Assembly: GCF_002966125.1 (NCBI RefSeq)
Contig: NZ_CP027062.1
Coordinates: 310,001-374,000 of the forward strand
Source: Pukyongia salina
Lineage (GTDB): Bacteria; Bacteroidota; Bacteroidia; Flavobacteriales; Flavobacteriaceae
DNA length: 64,000 nt
Direction of reading: 5' to 3'
Below the pieces are notes generated by a model. That model was not told the DNA's origin, did no database searches, and saw nothing but the letters and a program-made list of their open reading frames with translations. Below, piece by piece: positions 44,809-53,375 of this stretch; position 1 is the stretch's first letter; every line of letters begins with the position of its first letter. The position numbers were made by a program, and so were the translations under genes.

Positions 44809-46761
44809 ATGAGCAGGGTATTATTTATATTTTTTTTATTTCTGAATTTCATTGCCACGGCGCAGATGGATACCGATGAAGATCGTTATTACTTCTATGT
44901 AACCATCAACGATTTGGGGAACCTCACTTTTTCTGATAACGGTGATGGAACCCTCGGTCTGGTTACACAAAACGAATCCCAGGAAGCCAATATCTACAAT
45001 GCTTATAAAGTATACGAATTTGAACCTGCCTTTCCCGGGTCCCGCTTGGATCATCTTAAAAAGGTCTATCGCATAGTTACCAACCGGGTAGAGTTGCTTG
45101 GCCGTTTATGGCACAACTTCCCCGAAAAATACACCAAGATTGATCAATTCTACCCAAATGAAACCAGCTTTTACCCCAACGATTATGGTTCCACTAGCCC
45201 GGTTACCAATCTCGGGGTGGAGCAGCCACTGTACGATCTTGACCTTATAAATGCCGCAGGAGCATGGGGAATTACCCTCGGCTCGGAAAAAGTGGTAATG
45301 GGTATCTCAGACGCTAAGATCGATTCTACCAATACCGAATTTTTAAACCGAATTGAATATTTAAGTTATAAGGATATTCAAAGCGGACTTCAATGTGCCC
45401 ACGGTACAAATGTCGCGGCCATCGCAGCTGCATCTGCCAATAACGCCTATGGAAGACCAGGCATTTGCTCGAACTGCCGTATCGTTTCCCATGGTTATGG
45501 AACTTTCAAATTTGTAGAAGAACTGGTAGCCGCAGGCGCACGAGTTATTAATACTAGCTGGGCGGTATGCAATATGGGGAAATACCACAAGGAGATCGAA
45601 GACAGGATCAATGAAATGTACGAGGATGGTATCCTAATCGTTGCAGGGGCTGGAAACGCTAAGAACTGTAACAGGGAAGATGATTATGCTCCGGACGATT
45701 ACGCCTATCCGGCGTCCTATGAGAAGGTAATTTCGGTTACAGGGGTGCATTCTAGGTTTTCATCACACCTGGATAGCACTTATATCGACACCGAGGGCTA
45801 TACCGGCGCAAGGCATCTTAAGGACCGGCATGCAAGCAACTTCGCCATCGTAAAAAGTGGGAAAGTGATCGCTAAATACCAGAAATATGTGATGCAGTTT
45901 AACGAATCTATAGATATCTGTGCTCCGGCACGATCGTATCTCCTGGGTAACGATCTATGCGGTAATGAAACTATTTACGGTGGGGCAACGTCCAGTACGG
46001 CACCTTATGTCACCGGGGTTATCGGGCTCATGTGGTCTGTAAATTACTGCCTGGATTCGTATGAAACAGAATCCATACTAAAATTAACCTCTGCAGCTAT
46101 AGATCATCTGCCCGGGAATGAGCCTTTCGCAGGGAAGCTGGGATCTGGGCGCGTAGATGCATTTAAGGCCGTAAAAATGGCCAGGGATATGAAAGAATTA
46201 ATGGGAACGGTTCACATAAAAGGCCGCGACTTTAGCAGGTTTCATTTTAAACTAAAAAATTCGCCCTATAATATCCAGATAGAAGACCAGATTTTCAGGG
46301 ATTCGTCTTCGGTAGCATTCTCTGCACGAAATAGTATTGTCCTGAAACCAGGAACCCGGCTTGCGCCCGATGCAAGTAGTTTCGTAAAGCTAAGTATCGA
46401 TCCGTCTGTCTCTACAGCCGAATGTTTTCCGAAGCCTACAAAAAAATACGAAAGTGTATATCCCGCAACAGAAAGTTCTTCAACTACTAGATCCACGAGA
46501 TTGTACAATTTTAAGGTAAATTATAGTAAAGAAGATGAACAGATCCAGGTAGAAGTTTTAAGCGCTACTCTAAAAAAGCAGAGAGGTGCAACATTTGTGG
46601 TGAAAATCTACACCCCGGATAACCGACTATTGAAAGAGGAGGAATTTACATTCCCCGAAAACGCCGCTATTGATATTGATATAGACGGTCTTAAATTCTG
46701 CAATGTCGAAATTACATTTGGAGAGCGAAAAGAATTCCATCGTATAAAAATTAGATCATAA
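44809..46761 (+). CDS. S8 family (subtilisin-like) serine protease, secreted
   Basis: This 650-residue protease has a signal peptide (about residues 1-19, ending IATAQ), an N-terminal region of about 140 residues, and the catalytic domain with Asp178 (MGISDAKID), His208 (QCAHGTNVAAIAA) and Ser395 (GATSSTAPYVTG). Its GATSSTAPY motif differs from the usual GTSMATPH, and the following Pro-Tyr is unusual, but the triad is intact. The C-terminal ~180 residues form a beta-rich domain with no clear type IX sorting signal. It lies 3 bp after the VGIGT gene. It may act on that partner, other surface proteins or external proteins. Confidence 0.87.
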   Translation: MSRVLFIFFLFLNFIATAQMDTDEDRYYFYVTINDLGNLTFSDNGDGTLGLVTQNESQEANIYNAYKVYEFEPAFPGSRLDHLKKVYRIVTNRVELLGRLWHNFPEKYTKIDQFYPNETSFYPNDYGSTSPVTNLGVEQPLYDLDLINAAGAWGITLGSEKVVMGISDAKIDSTNTEFLNRIEYLSYKDIQSGLQCAHGTNVAAIAAASANNAYGRPGICSNCRIVSHGYGTFKFVEELVAAGARVINTSWAVCNMGKYHKEIEDRINEMYEDGILIVAGAGNAKNCNREDDYAPDDYAYPASYEKVISVTGVHSRFSSHLDSTYIDTEGYTGARHLKDRHASNFAIVKSGKVIAKYQKYVMQFNESIDICAPARSYLLGNDLCGNETIYGGATSSTAPYVTGVIGLMWSVNYCLDSYETESILKLTSAAIDHLPGNEPFAGKLGSGRVDAFKAVKMARDMKELMGTVHIKGRDFSRFHFKLKNSPYNIQIEDQIFRDSSSVAFSARNSIVLKPGTRLAPDASSFVKLSIDPSVSTAECFPKPTKKYESVYPATESSSTTRSTRLYNFKVNYSKEDEQIQVEVLSATLKKQRGATFVVKIYTPDNRLLKEEEFTFPENAAIDIDIDGLKFCNVEITFGERKEFHRIKIRS

Positions 46762-46785
46762 TCATTTTTCTCGATCACATTGTTT

Positions 46786-46793
46786 TAACTTTG
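46786..46793 (+). promoter_or_regulatory. Putative -7 box before the FtsE-type gene
   Basis: TAACTTTG matches TAnnTTTG and lies 28 bp before the ATG at 46821. An AT-rich stretch lies where a -33 box would fall, without an exact TTTG. Confidence 0.4.
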
Positions 46794-46820
46794 TAACATC
46801 AAATCCCTTTCAACTTATCT

Positions 46821-47504
46821 ATGGAAAAACCTGTTCTCTACTTAAAGGATGCCTCGATCTTTCAGCGTGAAAGCTTAATTCTCTCCGATGTTACCCTTCA
46901 TGTAAAAAAGGGTGAATTTGTTTATCTGATTGGGAAAACAGGAACAGGGAAAAGTAGCTTTATGAAAACCCTTTATGGTGATCTCCCCTTACAAAAAGGT
47001 GAAGGTGAGATAGTTGGGTACGATCTGGCCACTTTAAAAGAATCGGACATTCCTTTTTTACGAAGAAAATTAGGGGTTGTTTTTCAGGATTTTAAATTGC
47101 TTAACGACAGGACCGTAAAAGACAACCTACTATTTGTATTAACGGCAACTGGCTGGAAAGACAAAGCCGAAATGGATGCGCGAATAGACGAAGTACTGGA
47201 CAAAGTAGGCATGAAAACCAAGAGTTTTAAATATCCTTACCAATTATCGGGAGGTGAGCAGCAACGAGTGGCAATTGCCAGGGCACTACTTAATAAACCC
47301 GAATTGATCCTGGCAGACGAACCAACCGGAAATCTGGACCCGCAAACAAGCGTGGAAGTGATGGAAGTTTTACAGGAGATCAATAAAAATGGAAATACCA
47401 TATTGATGGCCACTCACGACTACGCCCTCATCCTAAAATATCCGTCCAAAACGCTTAAATGTGACGAGAACCAGGTATTTGAGGTGGTTCAGAAAAGCGT
47501 CTAA
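46821..47504 (+). CDS. ftsE: FtsE-type ABC transporter ATPase
   Basis: This 227-residue cytosolic ATPase of the FtsE/LolD subgroup has Walker [11 protein letters not shown] at about 38-47 and the Q-loop [17 protein letters not shown]. The signature [16 protein letters not shown] is followed by Walker [15 protein letters not shown] and the H-loop ATHDYA. The start [19 protein letters not shown] and length match FtsE, which with FtsX regulates septal cell-wall hydrolases. No FtsX gene is adjacent; the FtsX-type permease at 32438-33673 is more distant and more LolC-like. The stop overlaps the convergent SGNH gene by 4 bp. Confidence 0.8.
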   Translation: MEKPVLYLKDASIFQRESLILSDVTLHVKKGEFVYLIGKTGTGKSSFMKTLYGDLPLQKGEGEIVGYDLATLKESDIPFLRRKLGVVFQDFKLLNDRTVKDNLLFVLTATGWKDKAEMDARIDEVLDKVGMKTKSFKYPYQLSGGEQQRVAIARALLNKPELILADEPTGNLDPQTSVEVMEVLQEINKNGNTILMATHDYALILKYPSKTLKCDENQVFEVVQKSV

Positions 47505-48430
47505 TTTCCTTCTAAGTAAGTGTCTATATAATCACTTAATAATTTACTGCACTTGGCAGCGCCTTCATTTGTAAGGTGGTCTGCATCTCGTAGATCATTG
47601 TTGGTAAAAGCCTGATGACGGGTAAGATCGATATGATGAACAAGGTTACTCGAATCGCTTACCTCCTCCAGTAATCCGCCTATTTTATCCCATTTGTTAG
47701 GATCTAACGCCTCCACATAAGCAGGATGGGCTGGCATTTGAACTAAAAATACATGAATCCCCTTTGCCTCGCATAAGGCGATGATCCGTTCTATTCGCTC
47801 CCGGTTCGACTTAAAATCTAAACTGCCATTCTCATGTTTTCGGGCAATGATACGAGCAACCTCTTCTTTATTGGCCACAATATCACTACTATCCTGTATG
47901 CCATATCCGTTGGGATTATGACTAACAATGGTTCCTTCTGCTACATACTCCATAACCAGATCTACCGATCTATTAAATTTTCTGCTCAGGGCCAGGCTGT
48001 ATTTTTTTGGATCAAGGTTTGAAACCGAAGGTACATCAAGATCCATCTGCTGGTCATAGAAATATTTTCGCCAGCGGTCTTCCAGGCCATCGTCTTCCTG
48101 GCTGAGTGTGAAATACCCGATGGTTAAAACCACTGCCTTTAATTTCTGAAGACTATCCAGATGTTTTTTCAATAGTAGCTCATCGAAGTACAAACTCTGA
48201 CTTATATTCGAAAAATTATAAGTATTCTTTGAGAAATACTCCGGATTGAGCCCGTAATAGGAGTGCGAACTTCCAAGGATCAATATTTCTGCCGTCTTGT
48301 AGTTTTGCTGAATTAGCTCATGCTTTTTAGTATAATTCGTTTCAACCTGACGATAGAATATTTCCAGACCTGCCCATACCAGAAAGACCGGTAACACAAA
48401 CCATACTATCTTTTTAGTGAGATGTTTCAT
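47501..48430 (-). CDS. SGNH-type membrane-anchored protein paired with an MBOAT
   Basis: This 309-residue protein has one N-terminal membrane anchor (about residues 7-25) and an SGNH hydrolase-like domain outside. The block I equivalent is ILILGSSHSYYG near 50-61, and the block V equivalent is DLRDADHLTNEGA near 280-293 with an Asp-x-x-His pair. Its start lies right next to the stop of the MBOAT gene (48430/48431). Known: DltD-, AlgX- and PatB-like SGNH proteins act with an MBOAT to transfer acyl groups to polysaccharides. The same role is inferred here. Confidence 0.78.
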   Translation of the reverse strand: MKHLTKKIVWFVLPVFLVWAGLEIFYRQVETNYTKKHELIQQNYKTAEILILGSSHSYYGLNPEYFSKNTYNFSNISQSLYFDELLLKKHLDSLQKLKAVVLTIGYFTLSQEDDGLEDRWRKYFYDQQMDLDVPSVSNLDPKKYSLALSRKFNRSVDLVMEYVAEGTIVSHNPNGYGIQDSSDIVANKEEVARIIARKHENGSLDFKSNRERIERIIALCEAKGIHVFLVQMPAHPAYVEALDPNKWDKIGGLLEEVSDSSNLVHHIDLTRHQAFTNNDLRDADHLTNEGAAKCSKLLSDYIDTYLEGN

Positions 48431-49855
48431 CTAAAACTGAAAATATATAAAAGGTTGAACATCACCCGCATAGTAGAAGATACAAAACAGTGTTATAAAA
48501 TATAGGCTGTAGCGTAAAAGCCTACTGCTAACATTTGTCACATCCAGAAAATGATCCTGGTGCCTTTGGACCCACTCGATTACCATATATCCCATTAAGA
48601 GAAGTACTGCTCCCCTTGACACATTGGGCATGGTGAACAGGGAGGATGAAAAAACGATCTTCAGATAATCGAATGCATCGCCTATACTCTCGGCGCGGAA
48701 AAACACCCAGGCGATCACTACCACCACAAAGGTTCCGGCAATATTTAAAAATTCTCTAATTGTGGGAAGCCTCTTTTCTTTACTGAAATTAACCGTATGG
48801 TTTTTATAGAACAACAATACCGGTAAAACGAATACAGCATGCAACAACCCCCAGAACACGAATGTTAGATTTGCGCCATGCCAAAGGCCGCTTAAGAGGA
48901 AAACCACCAGAATATTTAATACCAGCCTAGATTTGGATACCCGGCTTCCCCCTAAAGGAATATAGACATAATCCCGAAACCAGGTAGATAAGGAAATATG
49001 CCAGCGACGCCAGAAATCGGACATGTTTTGAGCCAGATACGGATAATTAAAATTTTTCATAAGGTCGAACCCCATAAGGCGTGCACTTCCAATTGCAATA
49101 TCGCTGTAGCCAGAAAAGTCACCATAGATCTGAAACGCAAAGAATACAGCGCCCACGAAAAGTGTGCTCCCGCTGGCCATTTCGTATTGCTCGAAGATAG
49201 TGTTCACAAAGACGGCACAGTTATCTGCGATCACCATTTTTTTGAACAAACCGCCAAGTATGAGTCTAAGGCCCGAGACACTTTTTTGATAATCGAACGT
49301 ACGCCGGGTTTCAAATTGTGTGAGGAGGTTGGATGCCCGTTCTATCGGCCCGGCTACCAATTGCGGAAAGAAAGATACGAAGGCGAAGAAGGCCACTATA
49401 TCATTGGTAGGGGCAATCCGCTTTCTGAATATATCGATAGTATAGCTTAATGTTTGGAAGGTGTAAAAACTAATCCCCACCGGTAACAGGATCTGCCAGC
49501 TATTGTAGCTAAATTCGGTTCCGAAGAGAGCAAAGGTATCCACGAAGGTTTCTACGAAGAAATTGAAATACTTGAAGGTGAACAGCATCCCCAGGTTAAA
49601 AACCAGACTGATCCCCAACAAGGTACGCCTTCTAAGCAAAGAAGATGATTCCGCCAGTTTTTTACCCACAACATAATCTACCAGGGAGCTGGCAAAAATG
49701 AGGGAAAGAAAACGCCAGTCCCAGAACGAATAAAAAATATAGCTAACAATTACCAGGTAAATGTTTCGAAACCTCACCGAACGGCCGGAGATCATCCAGT
49801 ACAAAGCCAGGACAATTGGGAGAAATATGGCAAAATCGATGGTGTTGAAGAGCAT
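48431..49855 (-). CDS. MBOAT family O-acyltransferase
   Basis: This 474-residue inner-membrane enzyme has roughly ten or more membrane helices and the family motifs QTLSYTIDIFRKR, VSFFPQLVAGPIERA, FSGYSDIAIG and FWRRWHISLSTWFRDYVYIP. The catalytic histidine is His336 in SGLWHGANLTF. Known: such enzymes (AlgI, DltB, PatA) move an acyl group across the membrane for O-acetylation of exopolysaccharide or the cell wall. It is followed directly by its SGNH partner gene. The locus suggests O-acetylation of the glycan made by the neighbouring genes. Confidence 0.92.
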   Translation of the reverse strand: MLFNTIDFAIFLPIVLALYWMISGRSVRFRNIYLVIVSYIFYSFWDWRFLSLIFASSLVDYVVGKKLAESSSLLRRRTLLGISLVFNLGMLFTFKYFNFFVETFVDTFALFGTEFSYNSWQILLPVGISFYTFQTLSYTIDIFRKRIAPTNDIVAFFAFVSFFPQLVAGPIERASNLLTQFETRRTFDYQKSVSGLRLILGGLFKKMVIADNCAVFVNTIFEQYEMASGSTLFVGAVFFAFQIYGDFSGYSDIAIGSARLMGFDLMKNFNYPYLAQNMSDFWRRWHISLSTWFRDYVYIPLGGSRVSKSRLVLNILVVFLLSGLWHGANLTFVFWGLLHAVFVLPVLLFYKNHTVNFSKEKRLPTIREFLNIAGTFVVVVIAWVFFRAESIGDAFDYLKIVFSSSLFTMPNVSRGAVLLLMGYMVIEWVQRHQDHFLDVTNVSSRLLRYSLYFITLFCIFYYAGDVQPFIYFQF

Positions 49856-49972
49856 ATATCGGTGGCCGGTTCAATTTTAGTTGGCAATCTACAAACATTC
49901 AATTTAAAGAACAATTTCAGACAACCGATTTAAATTTTACGCATCCGATTTATAAAATCACCGGCTAATCGG

Positions 49973-50000
49973 TTTGCCAAGACTACTTTTTCTATTTTTG
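49973..50000 (+). promoter_or_regulatory. Promoter placing the transcript start at the first GT ATG
   Basis: TTTG at 49973-49976 is followed after 16 bases by TATTTTTG (49993-50000), matching TAnnTTTG. Transcription start would fall near 50003-50007, on or just before the ATG at 50006, so the mRNA would be leaderless or nearly so. The GTG at 50000, also in frame, is part of the box and cannot be the start. Confidence 0.5.
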
Positions 50001-50005
50001 TGCCT

Positions 50006-50902
50006 ATGAGGAAGTCCCTTTCCATTTTAATTCCAACCTATCAATACAACGTCTATCCCCTGGTTGAGAAATTACATAACCAGGCGTCACAGGCGAACCT
50101 GGATTTCGAAATTAATGTATACGATGATTGCTCTCCAATTCCAACGGTGGAAAATGAAAGAATTAACCAACTGGCTCATGGAAATTATGTGAAGCTTCCT
50201 AAGAATATTGGAAGAAGTGCTATTAGAAATTTGTTAGCCGAAAAGGCAACCTTCGATTCTTTGTTGTTCCTGGATGCCGATACCATGGTAATACGCGAGG
50301 ATTTTATTGCCACTTACCTCAATGCACTAGAGGGAAATTATCAAATAATTTACGGCGGAATTGTATACCAGGAAAAACCACCTGCCAAAGAGGAAAAATT
50401 ACGTTGGGTGTATGGTAATAAGCGAGAGGCTTTAGGGGTTTCTGAGCGCAATATGCAGCCGCATCTTCGATTCTTAACACTTAATTTCTTAATACGGAGA
50501 TCGGTTTTTTCGGAATTAAAATTCAATGAAGAAATACCTAATCTACGGCATGAAGACACGCTTTTTGCGCTGGATTCGAAAAAAAAGAATATTTCGGTTA
50601 AACATATAGACAACCCTGTGATGCATTTAGGGCTGGAATCCAGTGAAGTTTTCTTGAAGAAATCCCTGGAAGCGGTCGATGCTTTGAAAAACCTGGTGGA
50701 AAAGGGTTTGATCAAGGCCGAGGAAACAAGCCTGTCACGCAAAGGAGAATCGTTAAAAGGTGGTTTCACAGCTGGGTTGGTAAAATTACTATATGGCTTA
50801 TTTAAAAAACCAATGGAGCGAAATTTATTATCCGGTAATCCTTCCTTAAAAATATTCGATCTTTATCGCCTGGGATACTATCTCCAAAAATCGGACAGCT
50901 GA
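50006..50902 (+). CDS. Glycosyltransferase family 2
   Basis: This 298-residue GT-A fold enzyme starts at 50006 (MRKSLSILIPTYQYN). Seen: the nucleotide-sugar strand INVYDDCSPIPTVENE, the DxD-like FLDADTMVIREDF near 90-103, and the later acceptor-side NLRHEDTLFALDSKK. The GTG codon six bases earlier was not used because it overlaps the promoter. The stop overlaps the start of the next gene by 1 base (TGATG), so the two glycosyltransferases are translationally coupled. The sugar is not known. Confidence 0.85.
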   Translation: MRKSLSILIPTYQYNVYPLVEKLHNQASQANLDFEINVYDDCSPIPTVENERINQLAHGNYVKLPKNIGRSAIRNLLAEKATFDSLLFLDADTMVIREDFIATYLNALEGNYQIIYGGIVYQEKPPAKEEKLRWVYGNKREALGVSERNMQPHLRFLTLNFLIRRSVFSELKFNEEIPNLRHEDTLFALDSKKKNISVKHIDNPVMHLGLESSEVFLKKSLEAVDALKNLVEKGLIKAEETSLSRKGESLKGGFTAGLVKLLYGLFKKPMERNLLSGNPSLKIFDLYRLGYYLQKSDS

Positions 50903-51846
50903 TGCCTAGATTTTCTGTGATCATACCACTCTATAACAAAGAGAAAGACATCCGGACCACATTAGAGAGCGTTGGTAACCAGCGTTTCTCAGATTTCGAA
51001 GTAATTGTGGTTGATGACGGCTCTACAGATGGCAGTGCAGCTGTAGTGCGATCTGTTGAGGATAATAGGATAAAACTCTTCTCTAAAGAAAACGAAGGCG
51101 TGGCGCTCACCAGAAATTTCGGGGTGGAGAAAGCCGAAGCAGCACATGTGGTTTTCCTGGATGCGGACGACAAATGGTTGCCGGAACACCTCAGCGATCT
51201 GGATAAACTCATCGCCAAATTTCCGAACGCAAAATGGTTTGGAACGGCATATGAGAAGCGTTTTAACGATAAATTATCGGTCCCTTTAGAAGCACCAATT
51301 ATGAACAAAAGCAATTGGTATGGCCTTGTGGAGAATTACTTCGGAAATTGCCTGGTAGAGAGTATTGCCTGGACATCGGCGATCTGTTTTCAGAAGCAAT
51401 TCTTTTTACAGCTAAAAGGCTTCGATCACAGGATCACGAATGGTGCCGGGGAAGACACAGACCTCTGGATTCGTGCCGCATTGGAAGCACCTTTGGCGTT
51501 TTGCACTAATATTTCGGCAATCTATAATCTGGAAGGCAGTAACCGAATATCCCTTATACCCACCAGACAACGGGTTTTTATGGATCCCGATAATTATGAA
51601 GCAGCTGCAAAAACAGATCCCGATCTAAAAAAATACCTCGATCGCAATAGGTATGCCTATGCCATAAGGCATAAGATTGCTGGAGACCAGGACTCCTTCA
51701 ATCGACTAACACAGCATCTGGACCCGGCAAATATTACAGCTAAGCAGAGAGTGCTCTTAAAACAACCTAAATCGGTGCTCAAGATGTTGTTTCGTATTCA
51801 GGAAAAATTTAATAAGAAAGGGGTGAGGATCACCTCATTTCGATGA
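50902..51846 (+). CDS. Glycosyltransferase family 2
   Basis: This 314-residue GT-A enzyme starts MPRFSVIIPLYNKEKDIRTT, with VIVVDDGSTDGSAAVVR near 35-51 and the metal-binding FLDADDKWLPEHL near 88-100. GAGEDTDLWIRAALEA near 181-196 carries the usual catalytic Asp/Glu. It follows the first GT2 gene with a one-base overlap and ends 12 bases into the convergent ketoisomerase gene (51835-51846). It is inferred to add a sugar to the surface glycan. Confidence 0.88.
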   Translation: MPRFSVIIPLYNKEKDIRTTLESVGNQRFSDFEVIVVDDGSTDGSAAVVRSVEDNRIKLFSKENEGVALTRNFGVEKAEAAHVVFLDADDKWLPEHLSDLDKLIAKFPNAKWFGTAYEKRFNDKLSVPLEAPIMNKSNWYGLVENYFGNCLVESIAWTSAICFQKQFFLQLKGFDHRITNGAGEDTDLWIRAALEAPLAFCTNISAIYNLEGSNRISLIPTRQRVFMDPDNYEAAAKTDPDLKKYLDRNRYAYAIRHKIAGDQDSFNRLTQHLDPANITAKQRVLLKQPKSVLKMLFRIQEKFNKKGVRITSFR

Positions 51847-52248
51847 TCGGAACTCGTTATAGTCCCTAATATAATCGTCCTCGTTATAGTAGTCGCTAAC
51901 CAGAGATAAGCACACCGAACCGGCCGAAAAATTCTCTAATTCCCGCCAAACGCCACTTGGAATAAGCAAGCCTTTATTAGGCCTGTTAAGCGTGAAGCTA
52001 CGTCGGGCACTACCATTGTCCAACACTACATCGAAGCTGCCGCTTAAGGCTATTATAAACTGCTTTAGTTCTTTATGCGCATGGCCACCCCTACTGGAAT
52101 CACTGGGCACATCGTAGAGGTAATACACACGCTTTATCGTAAAAGGCAGAACATCCTTTTCGATCACCGATAGATTACCACGGCCATCTGGGTCGCTAAT
52201 TTTAGGAATTTCAAGTAAGGATATAGATTCTAGATCAACCTGTGACAT
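51835..52248 (-). CDS. FdtA/QdtA-like sugar 3,4-ketoisomerase (cupin)
   Basis: This 137-residue cupin of the WxcM/FdtA type isomerises dTDP-4-keto-6-deoxyhexose to the 3-keto form. Seen: GGHAHKELKQFIIALSGS near 54-71 with the metal/catalytic histidines, DVVLDNGSARRSFTL, and LIPSGVWRELENFS. Known: it acts with an FdtB/QdtB aminotransferase, a likely counterpart of which lies in this locus at 55796-56896. It overlaps the end of the GT4 gene by 14 bases (52235-52248), so they are co-transcribed. Confidence 0.88.
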   Translation of the reverse strand: MSQVDLESISLLEIPKISDPDGRGNLSVIEKDVLPFTIKRVYYLYDVPSDSSRGGHAHKELKQFIIALSGSFDVVLDNGSARRSFTLNRPNKGLLIPSGVWRELENFSAGSVCLSLVSDYYNEDDYIRDYNEFRSSK

Positions 52249-53344
52249 CTGCTATTAATTTGTTCCACTTTTCGGAGATTTTACTGAATGAAAACGGTTC
52301 TACCGACTCCCGCGCGTTAGTACGGCAGTTTTCATATAACGTCTCGTTGTCTACCATGTTGCGCATGGCACTGGCAAATAAAGATACTTCTCTTTTTGGT
52401 ACCAGCAAGCCATTTTTTTCGTGCTGTATGATCTCTGAAGGGCCCGACACTATATCCAGGGAAACCACTGGCGTACCCATACTTAAACTCTCCACCAGCA
52501 CCATTGGAAAGCCCTCAAAGTGACTGGTTAAAGTGACAAATCTGGCATTTTGAATGATCTTGAACGGCGCACTATCGTGTGGGAGAAAAAGAATATTGTT
52601 TGCTGCAGTTGTGTTCTTTGCCAGTTTTTGCAATTCGCTTTTATCGGGGCCATCCCCCATTATAACCAATTTAATATTTTCCCGCCAAAGTTCGGAATGA
52701 TCGAAAGCTCGGATTAAAAAACTATAATCCTTCACCGCCTCATCGATACGACCATAAGACAAAACATAAGATGCATTAGCTAATGCCGCCGGCAAATCGT
52801 TTTTGATTTCCTTCCAGCGAGGATCGAACGCATTGTGAATAGTACAGGTAGACCTTATACCAAGTGGTTTCATTACCTCATTTTCTATGTAGACCGAAAC
52901 AGCAACGTTTGCAGCATTCCTGTTGAGTAGTTTCGCAAATTTCTTCGGAAGCTGTGTGAAGTATAAGGCCGGGCTGGAACTATGGGTAACGTAAATTCGC
53001 TTTAAGCCTTTGTACACATAATGGTGATAAAAAAGTTCGCGATAATATTGGTTCTTTGGCCTGTGATCGATGATCATATCGATGCTATTCGCTAGTAAAT
53101 AATTTCTGAAATGTTTAAAGCGTCTATACCGCTTTCCAAGGTGATCCTTCCCTTGTTTAAACTCACCCATATTAAATAAAGTACCGGCGTACGTATAATC
53201 TACGGCATCATTAAGCGTTGCAATATGTACCTCATGGCCTTGGGCAGCTAACATTTCGGAGAGCATGGCACAGGAGCGTTCTGCGCCCCCACCAGCCAAT
53301 GAAATTGTTACTATACAAATTTTAATATGCGTACCTTCGCTCAA
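52235..53344 (-). CDS. Glycosyltransferase family 4, TTG start
   Basis: This GT-B fold enzyme has an N-terminal ICIVTISLAGGGAERSCAML. The C-terminal nucleotide-sugar domain carries VLSYGRIDEAVKDYSFLIRA and SHFEGFPMVLVESLSMGTPV, with the E(x)7E region typical of family 4. I chose TTG at 53344 (LSEGTHIKICIVTIS), giving 369 residues. The frame stays open to 53614, but that part is antisense to the divergent gene starting at 53376 and lacks family similarity, and no ATG lies close to the conserved start. Only 31 bp separates the two divergent starts. Confidence 0.72.
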   Translation of the reverse strand: MSEGTHIKICIVTISLAGGGAERSCAMLSEMLAAQGHEVHIATLNDAVDYTYAGTLFNMGEFKQGKDHLGKRYRRFKHFRNYLLANSIDMIIDHRPKNQYYRELFYHHYVYKGLKRIYVTHSSSPALYFTQLPKKFAKLLNRNAANVAVSVYIENEVMKPLGIRSTCTIHNAFDPRWKEIKNDLPAALANASYVLSYGRIDEAVKDYSFLIRAFDHSELWRENIKLVIMGDGPDKSELQKLAKNTTAANNILFLPHDSAPFKIIQNARFVTLTSHFEGFPMVLVESLSMGTPVVSLDIVSGPSEIIQHEKNGLLVPKREVSLFASAMRNMVDNETLYENCRTNARESVEPFSFSKISEKWNKLIADVTG

Positions 53345-53375
53345 GCGACTTTTATTTTCTGAATTCAACAAAGAT

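Noticed and set aside
48998-49450. 150-residue frame antisense to the MBOAT gene
   Set aside because: It is a shadow of a multi-span membrane protein gene with no start signal or homology.
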